In this document: one piece after another, positions 47,829 through 56,696 of the stretch | Numbering within the stretch: position 1 is the stretch's first letter | How the letters are laid out: each line of letters begins with the position of its first letter | Assembly: GCF_001866135.1 (NCBI RefSeq) | Contig: NZ_MODW01000001.1 | Span: 744,001 to 808,000, forward strand | DNA length: 64,000 bases | Direction: 5' to 3' | Source: Microbacterium sp. LCT-H2 | Lineage (GTDB): Bacteria; Actinomycetota; Actinomycetes; Actinomycetales; Microbacteriaceae | Notes under the pieces: model-generated | Database searches by the model: none | Seen by the model: the letters and a program-made list of their open reading frames with translations, nothing else | Told to the model about the DNA's origin: nothing | Translations under genes and position numbers: made by a program

Positions 47829-47830
47829 AA

Positions 47831-49219
47831 CTACCCCAGCAACCCGGCCACGACCGACACGGCGTGGGACTCCAGGAGCTCCAGGGCGCCGGGAGCCAAG
47901 GGCGTCTGCCAGGACTGATAGGCACCGCGGTCGTAGGCTTCGCGCGTCGGGAGATACACGAAGCCCGGGCCGTTCGTGAGGTTCATCACCACGATCGGCG
48001 TCTGGGGGAACCGCTCCCGCAGGGTCGTCTGCAGCCGCGAGTACGCCTCGCCCGGATGCCCCACGATCACGGCGTCTCCGAGCCGCCACGCCCACACGGG
48101 ATGCGACACGGTCGGACCGTCGATGTAGCCGTCGCGGAGGTTCCGCGCCCGTCCGAGGCGCTCCTCCCGCGACCGGGGGTCGATGTCCCTCCACTCCTCG
48201 GCGAGCTCGTCCAGGGTGGGCAGGTCGCGCAGCGGCAGCTCGACGGCCGAGACGACTCCCGCCGCCCCGTCGCCGCCGTCCGCCGGGGTCCCGGTCCAGA
48301 TCGCGAGCGGAGCACCCGACTCCACGACCCCGTTCAGCGTCAGCTCCTCGCCGGGTACCGGGAGCCCGTCCAGCGCCGCGAGCACCGCGTGCCCGAGTGA
48401 GCGTCCGTGCCGGTCGGCCACCGCGACGTCGCCGGTGTACTGCTCCCGAGGGGCCAGCTCGCCCGAGGCCCCCTGCACGAAGAGGCACGGTGCGCCGGTC
48501 GCGGCCTCCACGATCTCGCGCATGGCGCCGACGTAGTCCGGAGACACCTCGCGGTGCTGCCAGGCCAGGGTGGTCGGGTGGCAGGCGTAGTTCACCAGCG
48601 TCGCCCGCACCTCCCCGTCGATGCTGATCCGGCCGATGGTCACCGTGTCGTCGGCGGTGCCCTGGGGGTTGTAGCCGACGAGCGCGCGGCCGTCGAGGTC
48701 GAGCTCGCGCTCCGCCGCGAGGGTGCAGGTGCCCGTGGTCCACTCGATCAGTCCCGGTCGCGCAGCCTCCAGCGCCTCCCGCCCGGCGGCGATGCCCGCG
48801 GCAGCAAGAGCCTCCAGGTACCCGGGGATGAGTTCGCCGCCCGGCAGATGCGCATCCGCGGCGCAGAGCACGGCCCCGGCGTGGGTGTGCGAGAGGGAGA
48901 GCATGAGCTGATCGGGCTCGAGGCCCAGACCGTCGAGGATCGCCCCGCGCACGCCCTGCTCATCGGCAACTCGGCGCCACCACGTGCCGTCCACGGCGAG
49001 CAGCACCCGGGGCCGCTCGTCCGCGGCCACCACCGCGAGCGCGGTCAGCGCGAACGGCCGATGCGCCCCCTCGGACCGCTCCCAGTCGGCCGGGCCCCAG
49101 TTCTTGGCGCGGATGCCGACGGGCGGCGTGATGTCGCGCCGGGCGACGCCGATGCGCGCCCGCGTGCGGGGGATGCGGATGCGGTCTCCGAGGTGCGTCG
49201 CCGCTGCCGTGTGATTCAC
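47831..49219 (-). CDS. neutral ceramidase-like (alkaline/neutral, non-lysosomal) domain protein
   Basis: The 462-residue protein has ARIGVARRDITPPVG at residues 21-35, then LSLSHTHAGAVL (His pair) and VNYACHPTTL, LFVQGASGELAPREQ, and DAVIVGHPGEAYS, which matches the N-terminal domain of neutral ceramidases. The metal-binding His residues are visible, but the family in bacteria includes many proteins of unknown substrate. There is no signal peptide, so it acts inside the cell, maybe on an amide or ester of an imported oligosaccharide. It is the last gene of the ABC/beta-helix operon. Confidence 0.75.
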   Translation of the reverse strand: MNHTAAATHLGDRIRIPRTRARIGVARRDITPPVGIRAKNWGPADWERSEGAHRPFALTALAVVAADERPRVLLAVDGTWWRRVADEQGVRGAILDGLGLEPDQLMLSLSHTHAGAVLCAADAHLPGGELIPGYLEALAAAGIAAGREALEAARPGLIEWTTGTCTLAAERELDLDGRALVGYNPQGTADDTVTIGRISIDGEVRATLVNYACHPTTLAWQHREVSPDYVGAMREIVEAATGAPCLFVQGASGELAPREQYTGDVAVADRHGRSLGHAVLAALDGLPVPGEELTLNGVVESGAPLAIWTGTPADGGDGAAGVVSAVELPLRDLPTLDELAEEWRDIDPRSREERLGRARNLRDGYIDGPTVSHPVWAWRLGDAVIVGHPGEAYSRLQTTLRERFPQTPIVVMNLTNGPGFVYLPTREAYDRGAYQSWQTPLAPGALELLESHAVSVVAGLLG

Positions 49220-49253
49220 GCGTGGTCCTCCCTGATGTCCATGATGCCGTCCG

Positions 49254-51467
49254 TCACGCGCTCGCCAGCACGTCCGCGATGACGACGCGGACTGCGGCCT
49301 CCGGCAGTGCGGTCTCGACGCCGCGCTCGACGGTGTCGCTGTACAGCAGCGTCGACGGCTCGGCGAACCCGTCCGCCAGCCGCAGTCCTCCGCCGACGAA
49401 CTGGCTGCCGGTGACGCGGGCGTGGTTGATGCCGGTCCCGATATCGAGGTGCGCCGCGCCCTTCGGCACCGTCGAGGTCACCCCGCTCACCCGCCAGGTG
49501 ACGACCCCGGCACCGGCAGCCCTGCTCAGCAGCGCGCCGTCCGTCCGCTCCGTGGAGAGGTCGACCCCGTCCAGGGCGACGAGCTGATCGCGCACCGCGG
49601 TCGCGGTCAGGCGCACGTCGCGCACGGAACCGCCGCGGATGGTGACCGTGGCGGCGCCGAGCTCGAAGGGCGCACCCGCCGCCGGGCCGCTGAGGCGGCA
49701 GTCCACGAACTCGACCGGCCCGGACCCACGGGCCTTGACCCCGTCGATCCCGGTGATCGTGCAGTCCACGAAGCGCACGGGAGCCGTGACCGGAGTCTGC
49801 ACGAGCACCTGGTCCTTCGGCAGCGCGAAGGTGGAGTCCGCGATCACGGTCGGCCGCGACGAGCGCTGCGACCGCTGTCCGATCGCCAAAAGTCCCGCGG
49901 TGCAGCCGCGCACCTGGGCACCGTCGGCGTTGATGGTCATGGTCGCCTGCGGGTCGAAGGTCGAGCGGCCGATGACCCGCACGTTCTCCAGCGTCAGATC
50001 GCTGATCTTGGTGCCGGCGACGAACCAGGAGCAGACGTGGTCGCGCACCGTGATGCGCTTGGCGGCGGTGCCCCACTGCGCCCCGGAGTTGGCGATGTCC
50101 ATGAGCCCGGAGTTGCCGATGAAGGTGAGGTCGTGCTCGTACTGGCCGTGCGTGGTGAAGGGGTTGCCGCCCTGGTCGTCGCCGTCGCCGTGGCAGTTCT
50201 CGACGAGGCAGTAGGCGCTGGCAGTGAGGTCGTTCAGGTGCCGGGCGTTCGACGAGGTGCAGTCGCTCACGCGCCCGTAGAGGCTGTAGATCTGCTGCGT
50301 GAGGTAGCCCGCGCCACCGTAGAACACGGTCGGCGGGTTCTCCACCGAGCAGCGCTCCGTCGTGAAGTGCGTGTTCCAGCGCCGCATGATCACGGGCCAC
50401 CAGGTGCGGCTCGCGTGCACGTCGGCCACGTCGCAGTGGATCGCGTACTCGAAGGCGATGGGGTGGGAGCCGGTGAGCTCGCGGGAGTCGGGGAAGGAGC
50501 CGTCGGTGGGACCGTCGAAGGGCCCGGCGCCGAGGAACCGCATGTTCGCGATGCGCACGCCCGCGACCGGTTCCATCTGCCGCCAGAGGAGCTTCCGACC
50601 CTTGTCGAGCGGCCAGCCGTTGAGGTAGTCGATGCGGATGTGGGTGGCGTCGATCTGCTGCGTCACCTGCACGAAGCGCTGCAGCTCGCGCTCGTCCGCC
50701 CCTCCGCCGGCGACGGGATCGCACTGCACCGCCCACCAGGAGTCGACGGGGAACCGGGACGCATCCGGCACGGCGACCGCATCGGTCAGCTCGGGCCAGG
50801 CCTCGACCAGCGCATGCTCGACCGTGACGTCCTTCGACACCCCGGTGAAGAACATCACGGCGCCGAACGGGTTGTCGTGCGTGTTCTTCTCGATGCCGTC
50901 GGTCGTGATGAGGTGTCCGCCGAAGTCGATCTCGACGTACGACCGCGTGAAGCGATGCCGGCGCCGGAACAGGAGATCGGTGCTCGCCTCGATCCGGCGG
51001 ATGCGGGGATCGTTCACCATCGCGGCGAGCGCATCGTCGGCCGGCTTCTCCGGTCCCGTGATGCCGAAGACCCGGAAGTCGACCGTCCCGTCGTGCTGCA
51101 GGACCCAGCGGGTGTCGTGCTTCCCCGCGATCACGGTGCCGCCGTTGGGCGCGGTCTTCGCGTTCTCGCTGCCCACGTACACCAGCAGCCCGGCGTCGCC
51201 GGGCTTCCGGTACCCGGCGACGACCGCCATCTCGCCGTCGCGGGCCCGGAGACGGGCCAGGTCGGCGACGGACTCCGCTCGCGTGACGTCCTTGGCACCG
51301 GCGGCGACCAGGGCGGCCTGCGCCGGTGCCGTGCTCGCGAGCGCGCCCGCCGTGCCGAGCGCGACCGCGCCGAGCCCGGCCATGAGCGCCCGGCGGCCGG
51401 TCGACCGCACCGCCGCGCCTCCGGCGGCGTCTGCCGCGGACCCCGTCCCCTGATCCATGGTGGTCAT
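49254..51467 (-). CDS. Tat-exported right-handed beta-helix protein
   Basis: The 737-residue protein starts with a Tat-like signal (TGRRALMAGLGAVAL, then APAQA before cleavage near 51). The body has many short beta repeats typical of a right-handed beta-helix, such as CTITGIDGVKARGSG and CRLSGPAAGAPFELGA. A block near 395-470 is rich in Cys, His, Asn and Asp (GGAGYLTQQIYSLYG, SAYCLVENCHGDGDD, THGQYEHDL), and it is conserved in the paralogue at 62251, so it may be catalytic. A polysaccharide lyase or hydrolase is likely. The start overlaps the stop of the ABC ATPase gene (ATGA), so it is in the transport operon. Confidence 0.75.
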   Translation of the reverse strand: MTTMDQGTGSAADAAGGAAVRSTGRRALMAGLGAVALGTAGALASTAPAQAALVAAGAKDVTRAESVADLARLRARDGEMAVVAGYRKPGDAGLLVYVGSENAKTAPNGGTVIAGKHDTRWVLQHDGTVDFRVFGITGPEKPADDALAAMVNDPRIRRIEASTDLLFRRRHRFTRSYVEIDFGGHLITTDGIEKNTHDNPFGAVMFFTGVSKDVTVEHALVEAWPELTDAVAVPDASRFPVDSWWAVQCDPVAGGGADERELQRFVQVTQQIDATHIRIDYLNGWPLDKGRKLLWRQMEPVAGVRIANMRFLGAGPFDGPTDGSFPDSRELTGSHPIAFEYAIHCDVADVHASRTWWPVIMRRWNTHFTTERCSVENPPTVFYGGAGYLTQQIYSLYGRVSDCTSSNARHLNDLTASAYCLVENCHGDGDDQGGNPFTTHGQYEHDLTFIGNSGLMDIANSGAQWGTAAKRITVRDHVCSWFVAGTKISDLTLENVRVIGRSTFDPQATMTINADGAQVRGCTAGLLAIGQRSQRSSRPTVIADSTFALPKDQVLVQTPVTAPVRFVDCTITGIDGVKARGSGPVEFVDCRLSGPAAGAPFELGAATVTIRGGSVRDVRLTATAVRDQLVALDGVDLSTERTDGALLSRAAGAGVVTWRVSGVTSTVPKGAAHLDIGTGINHARVTGSQFVGGGLRLADGFAEPSTLLYSDTVERGVETALPEAAVRVVIADVLASA

Positions 51468-53227
51468 CGTCGTCCTCCTCGTCCGGCGAGCGCGGCGGGG
51501 ACCGCGCCCGTCTGCCCGCCCTGGGCCTGCCAGAGCGCCGCGGCCTCCGCACGCCGTCGGCGCTCGAGGACCGGGTCGGCGACGGGGATCGCCGCCATGA
51601 GCCCGCGCGTGTACTCGTGCTGCGGATTCGCGAAGAGCGCGTCGCGCGCGCCGATCTCCACGATGCGCCCCTGCTGCATCACGGCGACCGTCGAGGACAT
51701 GTACCGGATCACCGCGAGGTCGTGGCTGATGAAGAGGTACGTGAGGCCGAGCTCGGCCTGCAGCTCCCGGAGCAGATTGAGCACCTGCGCCTGGATCGAC
51801 ACGTCCAGCGCCGACACCGATTCGTCGAGCACGAGGAAGTCCGGCTCCAGCACGAGCGACCGGGCGATGGACACGCGCTGGCACTGCCCGCCGGACATCG
51901 AGCGCGGCAGCCGGTGCGCGAACTCCTCGTCCAGGCGCACGCGGTGCATGGTCTCGCGCACCTTCTCGGCGCGGGAGGCCCGGGTACCGATGCCGTGGGC
52001 GCGCAGCGGCGCCTCGATGATCTGCGCGACGGTCTGCCGCCGGTTCAGCGCCGAGAACGGGTCCTGGAACACCATCTGCATGCGCTTGCGCAGCCGCCGC
52101 ATCTCCTCGCCGCGGAGGTCGTGCGGACGCTGCCCGTCGAAGACGACCGACCCTCCGTCGATGCCGCCGAGCGCGAGCACGGCCTTCGACACGGTCGACT
52201 TGCCGGAGCCCGACTCGCCGACGAGCCCGACCGTCTCGCCGCGCCGGATCTGGAACGACACGTCGTCGACCGCGGTCACCCGGCGCCCGGAGCCGAGCGT
52301 GAACACCTTCGACACGCCCTGCACGTCCACCAGCACGTCGCCGGACTCCCGCGCCCGATCCACCGCGCTGATCGATCCGGCCTCGGCGAGCGGCTCCGTC
52401 CCGCGTTCGAGCACCTCCGCGGCGGTGCGGATGGGCTGCTGCACGTCGACTGTGAGGTCGACGACCGCGCCGAGGAGCGCCTGGGTATACGGGTGCTCGG
52501 GGGTCGCGTAGATGCGGTCGACCGGGCCCTCCTCGACCACGCGCCCGTGCCGCATCACGTGGATGCGCTCGCAGAACCCGGCGGCGACGCCGAGGTCGTG
52601 CGTGATGAGCACGACCGCGGTCCCGTGGTCTTCCGCGAGCCGGTCGAGCAGGTCGATGATCCGGGACTGCGTCGTCACGTCGAGGGCCGTGGTCGGCTCG
52701 TCCGCGATGAGCACGGCGGGCCGAGAGGACATGGCCATCGCGATCATCACGCGCTGCCGCATCCCGCCGGAGAACTCGTGCGGGTACTGGCCCAGACGCT
52801 CCTCGGGCAGCGGCACCCCGACCTCGGTCAGCAGCTCGACGGCCCGCGCGCGGGCGGCCGCCGCCGAGACCCGGTCGTGCAGCCGGATCGCCTCGACGAG
52901 CTGGTGACCGATCGTGCGGACCGGGTTCAGCGACGACATCGGGTCCTGATAGACCATCGCGATCTCGCCGCCACGCACGCGGGTCATCTCCCGCGGGCTC
53001 AGCGTGAGCAGTTCGCGGTCGCGCAGCCGGATGCTGCCGCCGAGGGTCGCCCCGTCGTTCAGCCGCATGATCGACAGCGCCGTGAGCGACTTGCCGGAGC
53101 CGGATTCGCCGACGAGGCCGATGCGCTCACCGGGCCGCACCGCGAACGTGATGCCCTGGACGGGCATGACGTCGCCGTAGGAGACGGTGAGGTCCTGCAC
53201 CTGCAGGACGGGCGTGAGGTCGGTCAT
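51464..53227 (-). CDS. dipeptide/oligosaccharide ABC ATPase with two fused nucleotide-binding domains (DppD-DppF)
   Basis: The 587-residue protein has two ABC ATPase domains. The first (about 5-255) has GESGSGKSLTA, EFSGGMRQRVMIAMA and VLIADEPTTALD; the second (about 310-555) has GESGSGKSTVS, SMSGGQCQRVSIARSL and FLVLDESVSALD. In the second signature Cys replaces the usual Arg. Both C-terminal ends carry the HPYTQALL / HEYTRGLM element of the Opp/Dpp family. It drives the two permeases encoded upstream. Two-in-one ATPases are usual in actinobacterial Dpp systems. Confidence 0.9.
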   Translation of the reverse strand: MTDLTPVLQVQDLTVSYGDVMPVQGITFAVRPGERIGLVGESGSGKSLTALSIMRLNDGATLGGSIRLRDRELLTLSPREMTRVRGGEIAMVYQDPMSSLNPVRTIGHQLVEAIRLHDRVSAAAARARAVELLTEVGVPLPEERLGQYPHEFSGGMRQRVMIAMAMSSRPAVLIADEPTTALDVTTQSRIIDLLDRLAEDHGTAVVLITHDLGVAAGFCERIHVMRHGRVVEEGPVDRIYATPEHPYTQALLGAVVDLTVDVQQPIRTAAEVLERGTEPLAEAGSISAVDRARESGDVLVDVQGVSKVFTLGSGRRVTAVDDVSFQIRRGETVGLVGESGSGKSTVSKAVLALGGIDGGSVVFDGQRPHDLRGEEMRRLRKRMQMVFQDPFSALNRRQTVAQIIEAPLRAHGIGTRASRAEKVRETMHRVRLDEEFAHRLPRSMSGGQCQRVSIARSLVLEPDFLVLDESVSALDVSIQAQVLNLLRELQAELGLTYLFISHDLAVIRYMSSTVAVMQQGRIVEIGARDALFANPQHEYTRGLMAAIPVADPVLERRRRAEAAALWQAQGGQTGAVPAALAGRGGRR

Positions 53228-54072
53228 CGGCCCCTCCCCTTCCGATCGCCGCCGAACTGGTCGGCGAGCACGTTGAGCAGCCAGATGGTGACGAAGATGA
53301 ACAGGGCGGGGAACAGCACGTACCCGATGGACTGGTACATCTTCTGGTAGCCCTGTTGCACGAGCGTGCCCCAGGTGGCCTCGGGCGGCGCGATGCCGAG
53401 CCCGACGAAGCTCATCGACGCCTCCAGGAGGATCGCGTTGGCGGCGTTGATGGCCGCCTGCACGACGATCGGCCCCTTGGCGTTCGGCAGCACCTCGGCG
53501 AAGAGCAGCCGGCGACGGGTGGATCCGAAGGCCACCGCGGCCGTGAAGTAGTCCTCCTGCAGTTCGCTGAGCACCGACGACCGCACCAGCCGCGCGGTGG
53601 TCGGCGTGAGGAGCACCCCGATGATCACGGCGAGCTTGACGGGGTCGGCACCGAACGCGGAGATGAAGACGAGCGCGAAGAGGATCTGCGGGATCGCCAT
53701 GACCGTGTCGGCGAGGCGCATGAGGATCTCGTCGACCCAGCCGCGGGCGAACGCCGCCGCCATACCCCAGGCGATGCCGAGGACCATGGCCACGAGGGTC
53801 GCGCCCCCGGCGATGAACACGGTGAGCTGGCCGCCGTAGAGCACGCGGCTGAAGAGGTCGCGGCCCAGCTCGTCGGTCCCGAAGAGGTGCGCCGCCGAGG
53901 GACCGGCGAACCGGTCGGACGACTGCGCCGCGGGGTCGTACGGGGCCAGGAGCGGGGCAAGGACGCAGATCAGCACGATCAGCGCAAGAAGTGCCACCGG
54001 AATCCACGACGCGAACGCGATTCTGCGACGGGGACGCGCGGAGCGCAGTGCGAGGGTGAGGGTGTCAGCCAC
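53224..54072 (-). CDS. Dpp-type ABC transporter permease (DppC-like)
   Basis: The 282-residue permease has an N-terminal basic tail, DELGRDLFSRVLYGGQ, six membrane helices and the C-terminal loop FVGLGIAPPEATWGTL of DppC-like proteins. Asp-rich positions in the EAA loop (YFTAAVAFGSTRRRLLF) contact the ATPase. The GTG at 54072 follows AAGGAG; the GTG at 54087 is the alternative. It overlaps the DppB gene by eight bases. Confidence 0.9.
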   Translation of the reverse strand: MADTLTLALRSARPRRRIAFASWIPVALLALIVLICVLAPLLAPYDPAAQSSDRFAGPSAAHLFGTDELGRDLFSRVLYGGQLTVFIAGGATLVAMVLGIAWGMAAAFARGWVDEILMRLADTVMAIPQILFALVFISAFGADPVKLAVIIGVLLTPTTARLVRSSVLSELQEDYFTAAVAFGSTRRRLLFAEVLPNAKGPIVVQAAINAANAILLEASMSFVGLGIAPPEATWGTLVQQGYQKMYQSIGYVLFPALFIFVTIWLLNVLADQFGGDRKGRGR

Positions 54073-55027
54073 GGCTGCTCCTTGCACGAAGACGCGGATC
54101 GAGCACCCCGTAGAGGAGGTCGACGATGAGCGTGGTGAGGATGAACATCGCGGAGATCAGCAGCACGACCGACTGCAGCACCGCGTAGTCCCGCTTGAAG
54201 ACCGCGTCGATGGCGAGCGAGCCCAGTCCGGGGACGCCGAACACGTACTCCACGATCACCACGCCGCCCAGGGTGTAGCCGACGATCAGGCCGAGCATCG
54301 TGAGCCCGGGGATCAGGGCGTTGCGGAGCGCGTGGCCGAGCACGACGCCGCTCGCCGACTGTCCCTTGCCTTTCGCGGTGCGGATGTAGGGGGCGTCCAG
54401 CACCTCGACCATCGACGCCCGGAGGAACCGCATGAGCAGCGGCGCCGCCGCGAAGGCGAGGGTGAGGCCGGGGAGGATCATGCGCACGAGGTTCTCGGCT
54501 GGATCCTCCGCGAACGGCGTGTAGCCGCGGGCCGGCAGCACCTTGAGCTGCACGGCGAACACGACGATGAGCACGATGCCGATGAGGAACTGCGGAAGAG
54601 CCATGCCCGCGGTCGAGATCGCGGTGAGCACCCGGTCGACCACGCCGAGCGGACGCAGCGAGGCGAACACGGCGGCCGGGGTGGCGATGAGCACGGCCAG
54701 GAGCACGCCGATGAGCGTGAGCTCCAGCGTCGCGGGCAGGCGCTGGGCGATGAGCTCCGTCACCGAGTACTGGTTGAAGTAGGACTGACCGAAGTCGCCC
54801 GTGAAGACGCCGCCGATCCAGCGCAGGTACTGCTCGATGACGGGGGCGTCGAGGCCGGCCTCCTCCCGCAGCCGGGCGATGGTCTCGGCATCCACGCCCG
54901 GCGTCGAGCCGAGGCGGGTGATGACGGGGTCGCCCGGCAGCAGCCGGAGCACGACGAAGACGAGGAGCGAGGTGGCGATCAGCATCGCGATGCTGATCGC
55001 CACCCGCCGGAGGACGGAGAGGACCAC
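54065..55027 (-). CDS. Dpp-type ABC transporter permease (DppB-like)
   Basis: The 320-residue permease has the DppB N-terminus (RRVAISIAMLIATSLLVFVVL RLLPGDP split by the helix end), DFGQSYFNQYSVTELI and six membrane helices. The EAA loop reads YIRTAKGKGQSASGVVLGHALRNA. With DppC it makes the membrane channel for the binding protein encoded just before. One base separates it from the binding-protein stop. Confidence 0.9.
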   Translation of the reverse strand: MVLSVLRRVAISIAMLIATSLLVFVVLRLLPGDPVITRLGSTPGVDAETIARLREEAGLDAPVIEQYLRWIGGVFTGDFGQSYFNQYSVTELIAQRLPATLELTLIGVLLAVLIATPAAVFASLRPLGVVDRVLTAISTAGMALPQFLIGIVLIVVFAVQLKVLPARGYTPFAEDPAENLVRMILPGLTLAFAAAPLLMRFLRASMVEVLDAPYIRTAKGKGQSASGVVLGHALRNALIPGLTMLGLIVGYTLGGVVIVEYVFGVPGLGSLAIDAVFKRDYAVLQSVVLLISAMFILTTLIVDLLYGVLDPRLRARSSRG

Positions 55028-55028
55028 G

Positions 55029-56564
55029 TCAGCCCTTCAGCTGCGCGCCCTCGAGGTGCAGCTGTCCGCCGCCCTCGACCCACACGCCGTCGACCGCCGT
55101 GCTGGTGGCGGTGACGACCGTCGACTGCAGGGGCACGATGAGCGGCACCTGCTCGTTGATGATGGTCTGCACGGTGCCCCACTTCTCGGCCCGCGCGGTC
55201 TCGTCCGGCTCGGCCACAGCATCCGCGAACGCGGTCTGGAAGTCGGGGTCGACCCAGTTGCACTCGCACCGCCCCTCCAGGTAGAAGTTCAGCGAGTAGG
55301 CCGGCTCGGGCGGCGTGGACTGGAAGTTCGGCACGATGTACCCGGGGTAGCTCTTGCCCGCGGGGTAGAACGCGTCGACCCAGGTGCCGATGTCGTTGTT
55401 GTCGATGATCAGCGTGATGCCGATCTCCTTCAGGCTCGCCTGCAGGATCTCGCCGCTCGTGTTCCACTCGGGGTACTGACCGGCCACGCCCCACCAGGTG
55501 AGCGTGCTGCCCTCGGTCACCCCGGCCGCGGCGAACAGCTCCTTCGCCTTGTCCAGGTCGTAGGAGTAGTCGGTCAGCTCGCCGCCGAACCAGGGGTTCA
55601 CCTCGCCGAGCGCGTTGTTCGTCGGCGAGACCGTGCCCTGGCCGTAGTAGGCCGCGTCGAGGATGGCCTCGCGGTCGGTCGCGTAGGCGAGGGCCTGCCG
55701 GGCGCGTACGTCGTCGAAGGGCGGCGACGTCGTGTCGATCTCCCACGACGGCCACTGGCTCGGGTTCTCGGGCTTCACCAGGGCGATGTCGCCGCCTTCC
55801 AGACCCGCCACGTCGCCCTGTGGCACGGACCACAGCACGTCGATGTCGCCGGAACGGAGGCCGGTGACCGCGGCGGTGGACTCGGCGGCCTTCACGATCG
55901 TGATCTCGTCGAGCGCCGGCGCCTCGCCGAAGTACTCCGGGTTGGGGACGAGGGTGAGGCTGTCGTCCGGCGTGAAGGCGTCCACGACGTACGGACCGGT
56001 GCCGATGGGCTCCTTGTCGATGGTGTCGAGCGCGTCGACGTCGATCATCTTCACCCAGACGATGCCCGCGGGGAAGGTCGCGATGGGCTCGGACAGGGTC
56101 ACCACGACGGTCTTCTCGTCCGGGGCGGTGACGTCGGTGACCATCGAGATCTTGTTCTTCTCCTGCGTCGCCGTCTCCGGGTCGAGGTAGTAGTCGAACG
56201 CGGCCACCGCGTCGTCGGCGGTGAAGGCCTCGCCGTTCGAGAACGTCACGCCGTCGCGGAGGGTGAACGTCCAGGTCTTCTGGTCGGCGGACGCCTCCCA
56301 GCTCTCGGCGAGATCGCCGACGATCTCGCCGGACTCGTCGGTCTTGGTGAGGCCGTTCCACAGCAGCGGGAACAGCACCTCCTCCCACGCGAACGTGCGG
56401 ATGGCGGGATTGAGCTGCGGGATGCCCTGCGCGGCGGCGACGGTGAGCGTGCCGCCCTCCTGCGCCTGGCCGTCGGGGGTGGATGAGGTGCTGCAACCAG
56501 CGGTGGTGAGCGCGGCGGTCAGCAGCACTGCTGCTCCGCCGAGCCGAACACGACGACGCGACAT
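55029..56564 (-). CDS. family-5 ABC substrate-binding lipoprotein (peptide or oligosaccharide)
   Basis: The 511-residue protein has a lipoprotein signal (MSRRRVRLGGAAVLL, then LTTAGC) and the family-5 layout of DppA/OppA: WTFTLRDGVTFSNGEAFTADDAV near 95, VKMIDVDALDT, and RQALAYATDREAIL near 285. Family-5 proteins bind peptides but also xylo- and gluco-oligosaccharides; the beta-helix enzyme in the same operon makes a sugar ligand more likely. The start is set by GGAGGCACCC. It is the first gene of a six-gene operon. Confidence 0.85.
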   Translation of the reverse strand: MSRRRVRLGGAAVLLTAALTTAGCSTSSTPDGQAQEGGTLTVAAAQGIPQLNPAIRTFAWEEVLFPLLWNGLTKTDESGEIVGDLAESWEASADQKTWTFTLRDGVTFSNGEAFTADDAVAAFDYYLDPETATQEKNKISMVTDVTAPDEKTVVVTLSEPIATFPAGIVWVKMIDVDALDTIDKEPIGTGPYVVDAFTPDDSLTLVPNPEYFGEAPALDEITIVKAAESTAAVTGLRSGDIDVLWSVPQGDVAGLEGGDIALVKPENPSQWPSWEIDTTSPPFDDVRARQALAYATDREAILDAAYYGQGTVSPTNNALGEVNPWFGGELTDYSYDLDKAKELFAAAGVTEGSTLTWWGVAGQYPEWNTSGEILQASLKEIGITLIIDNNDIGTWVDAFYPAGKSYPGYIVPNFQSTPPEPAYSLNFYLEGRCECNWVDPDFQTAFADAVAEPDETARAEKWGTVQTIINEQVPLIVPLQSTVVTATSTAVDGVWVEGGGQLHLEGAQLKG

Positions 56565-56606
56565 GGGTGCCTCCAAGGTCGGGTGGTGCTTCGGGTAAGG
56601 GTGTTA

Positions 56607-56623
56607 CGCTATAGCATGTAGCA
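56607..56623. promoter_or_regulatory. island operator 4, CGCTATAGCATGTAGCA
   Basis: CGCTATAGCA has one mismatch to the palindrome and is followed by TGTAGCA, like the CTAGCA extension of the others. It lies 42 bp upstream of the binding-protein start. Confidence 0.7.
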
Positions 56624-56696
56624 AAAGCGGAGGGGCGTCTAGAGCGAACCGGGCCGGCGGGGTCACGTTCTCGTCACGACCGCCGACCCGGCCCGG

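Noticed and set aside
49422..52511. A rightward open frame of about 1030 codons opposite the beta-helix and ABC genes
   Set aside because: Composition is low-complexity Arg/Val/His and no family is recognisable. It is a shadow of the leftward operon.
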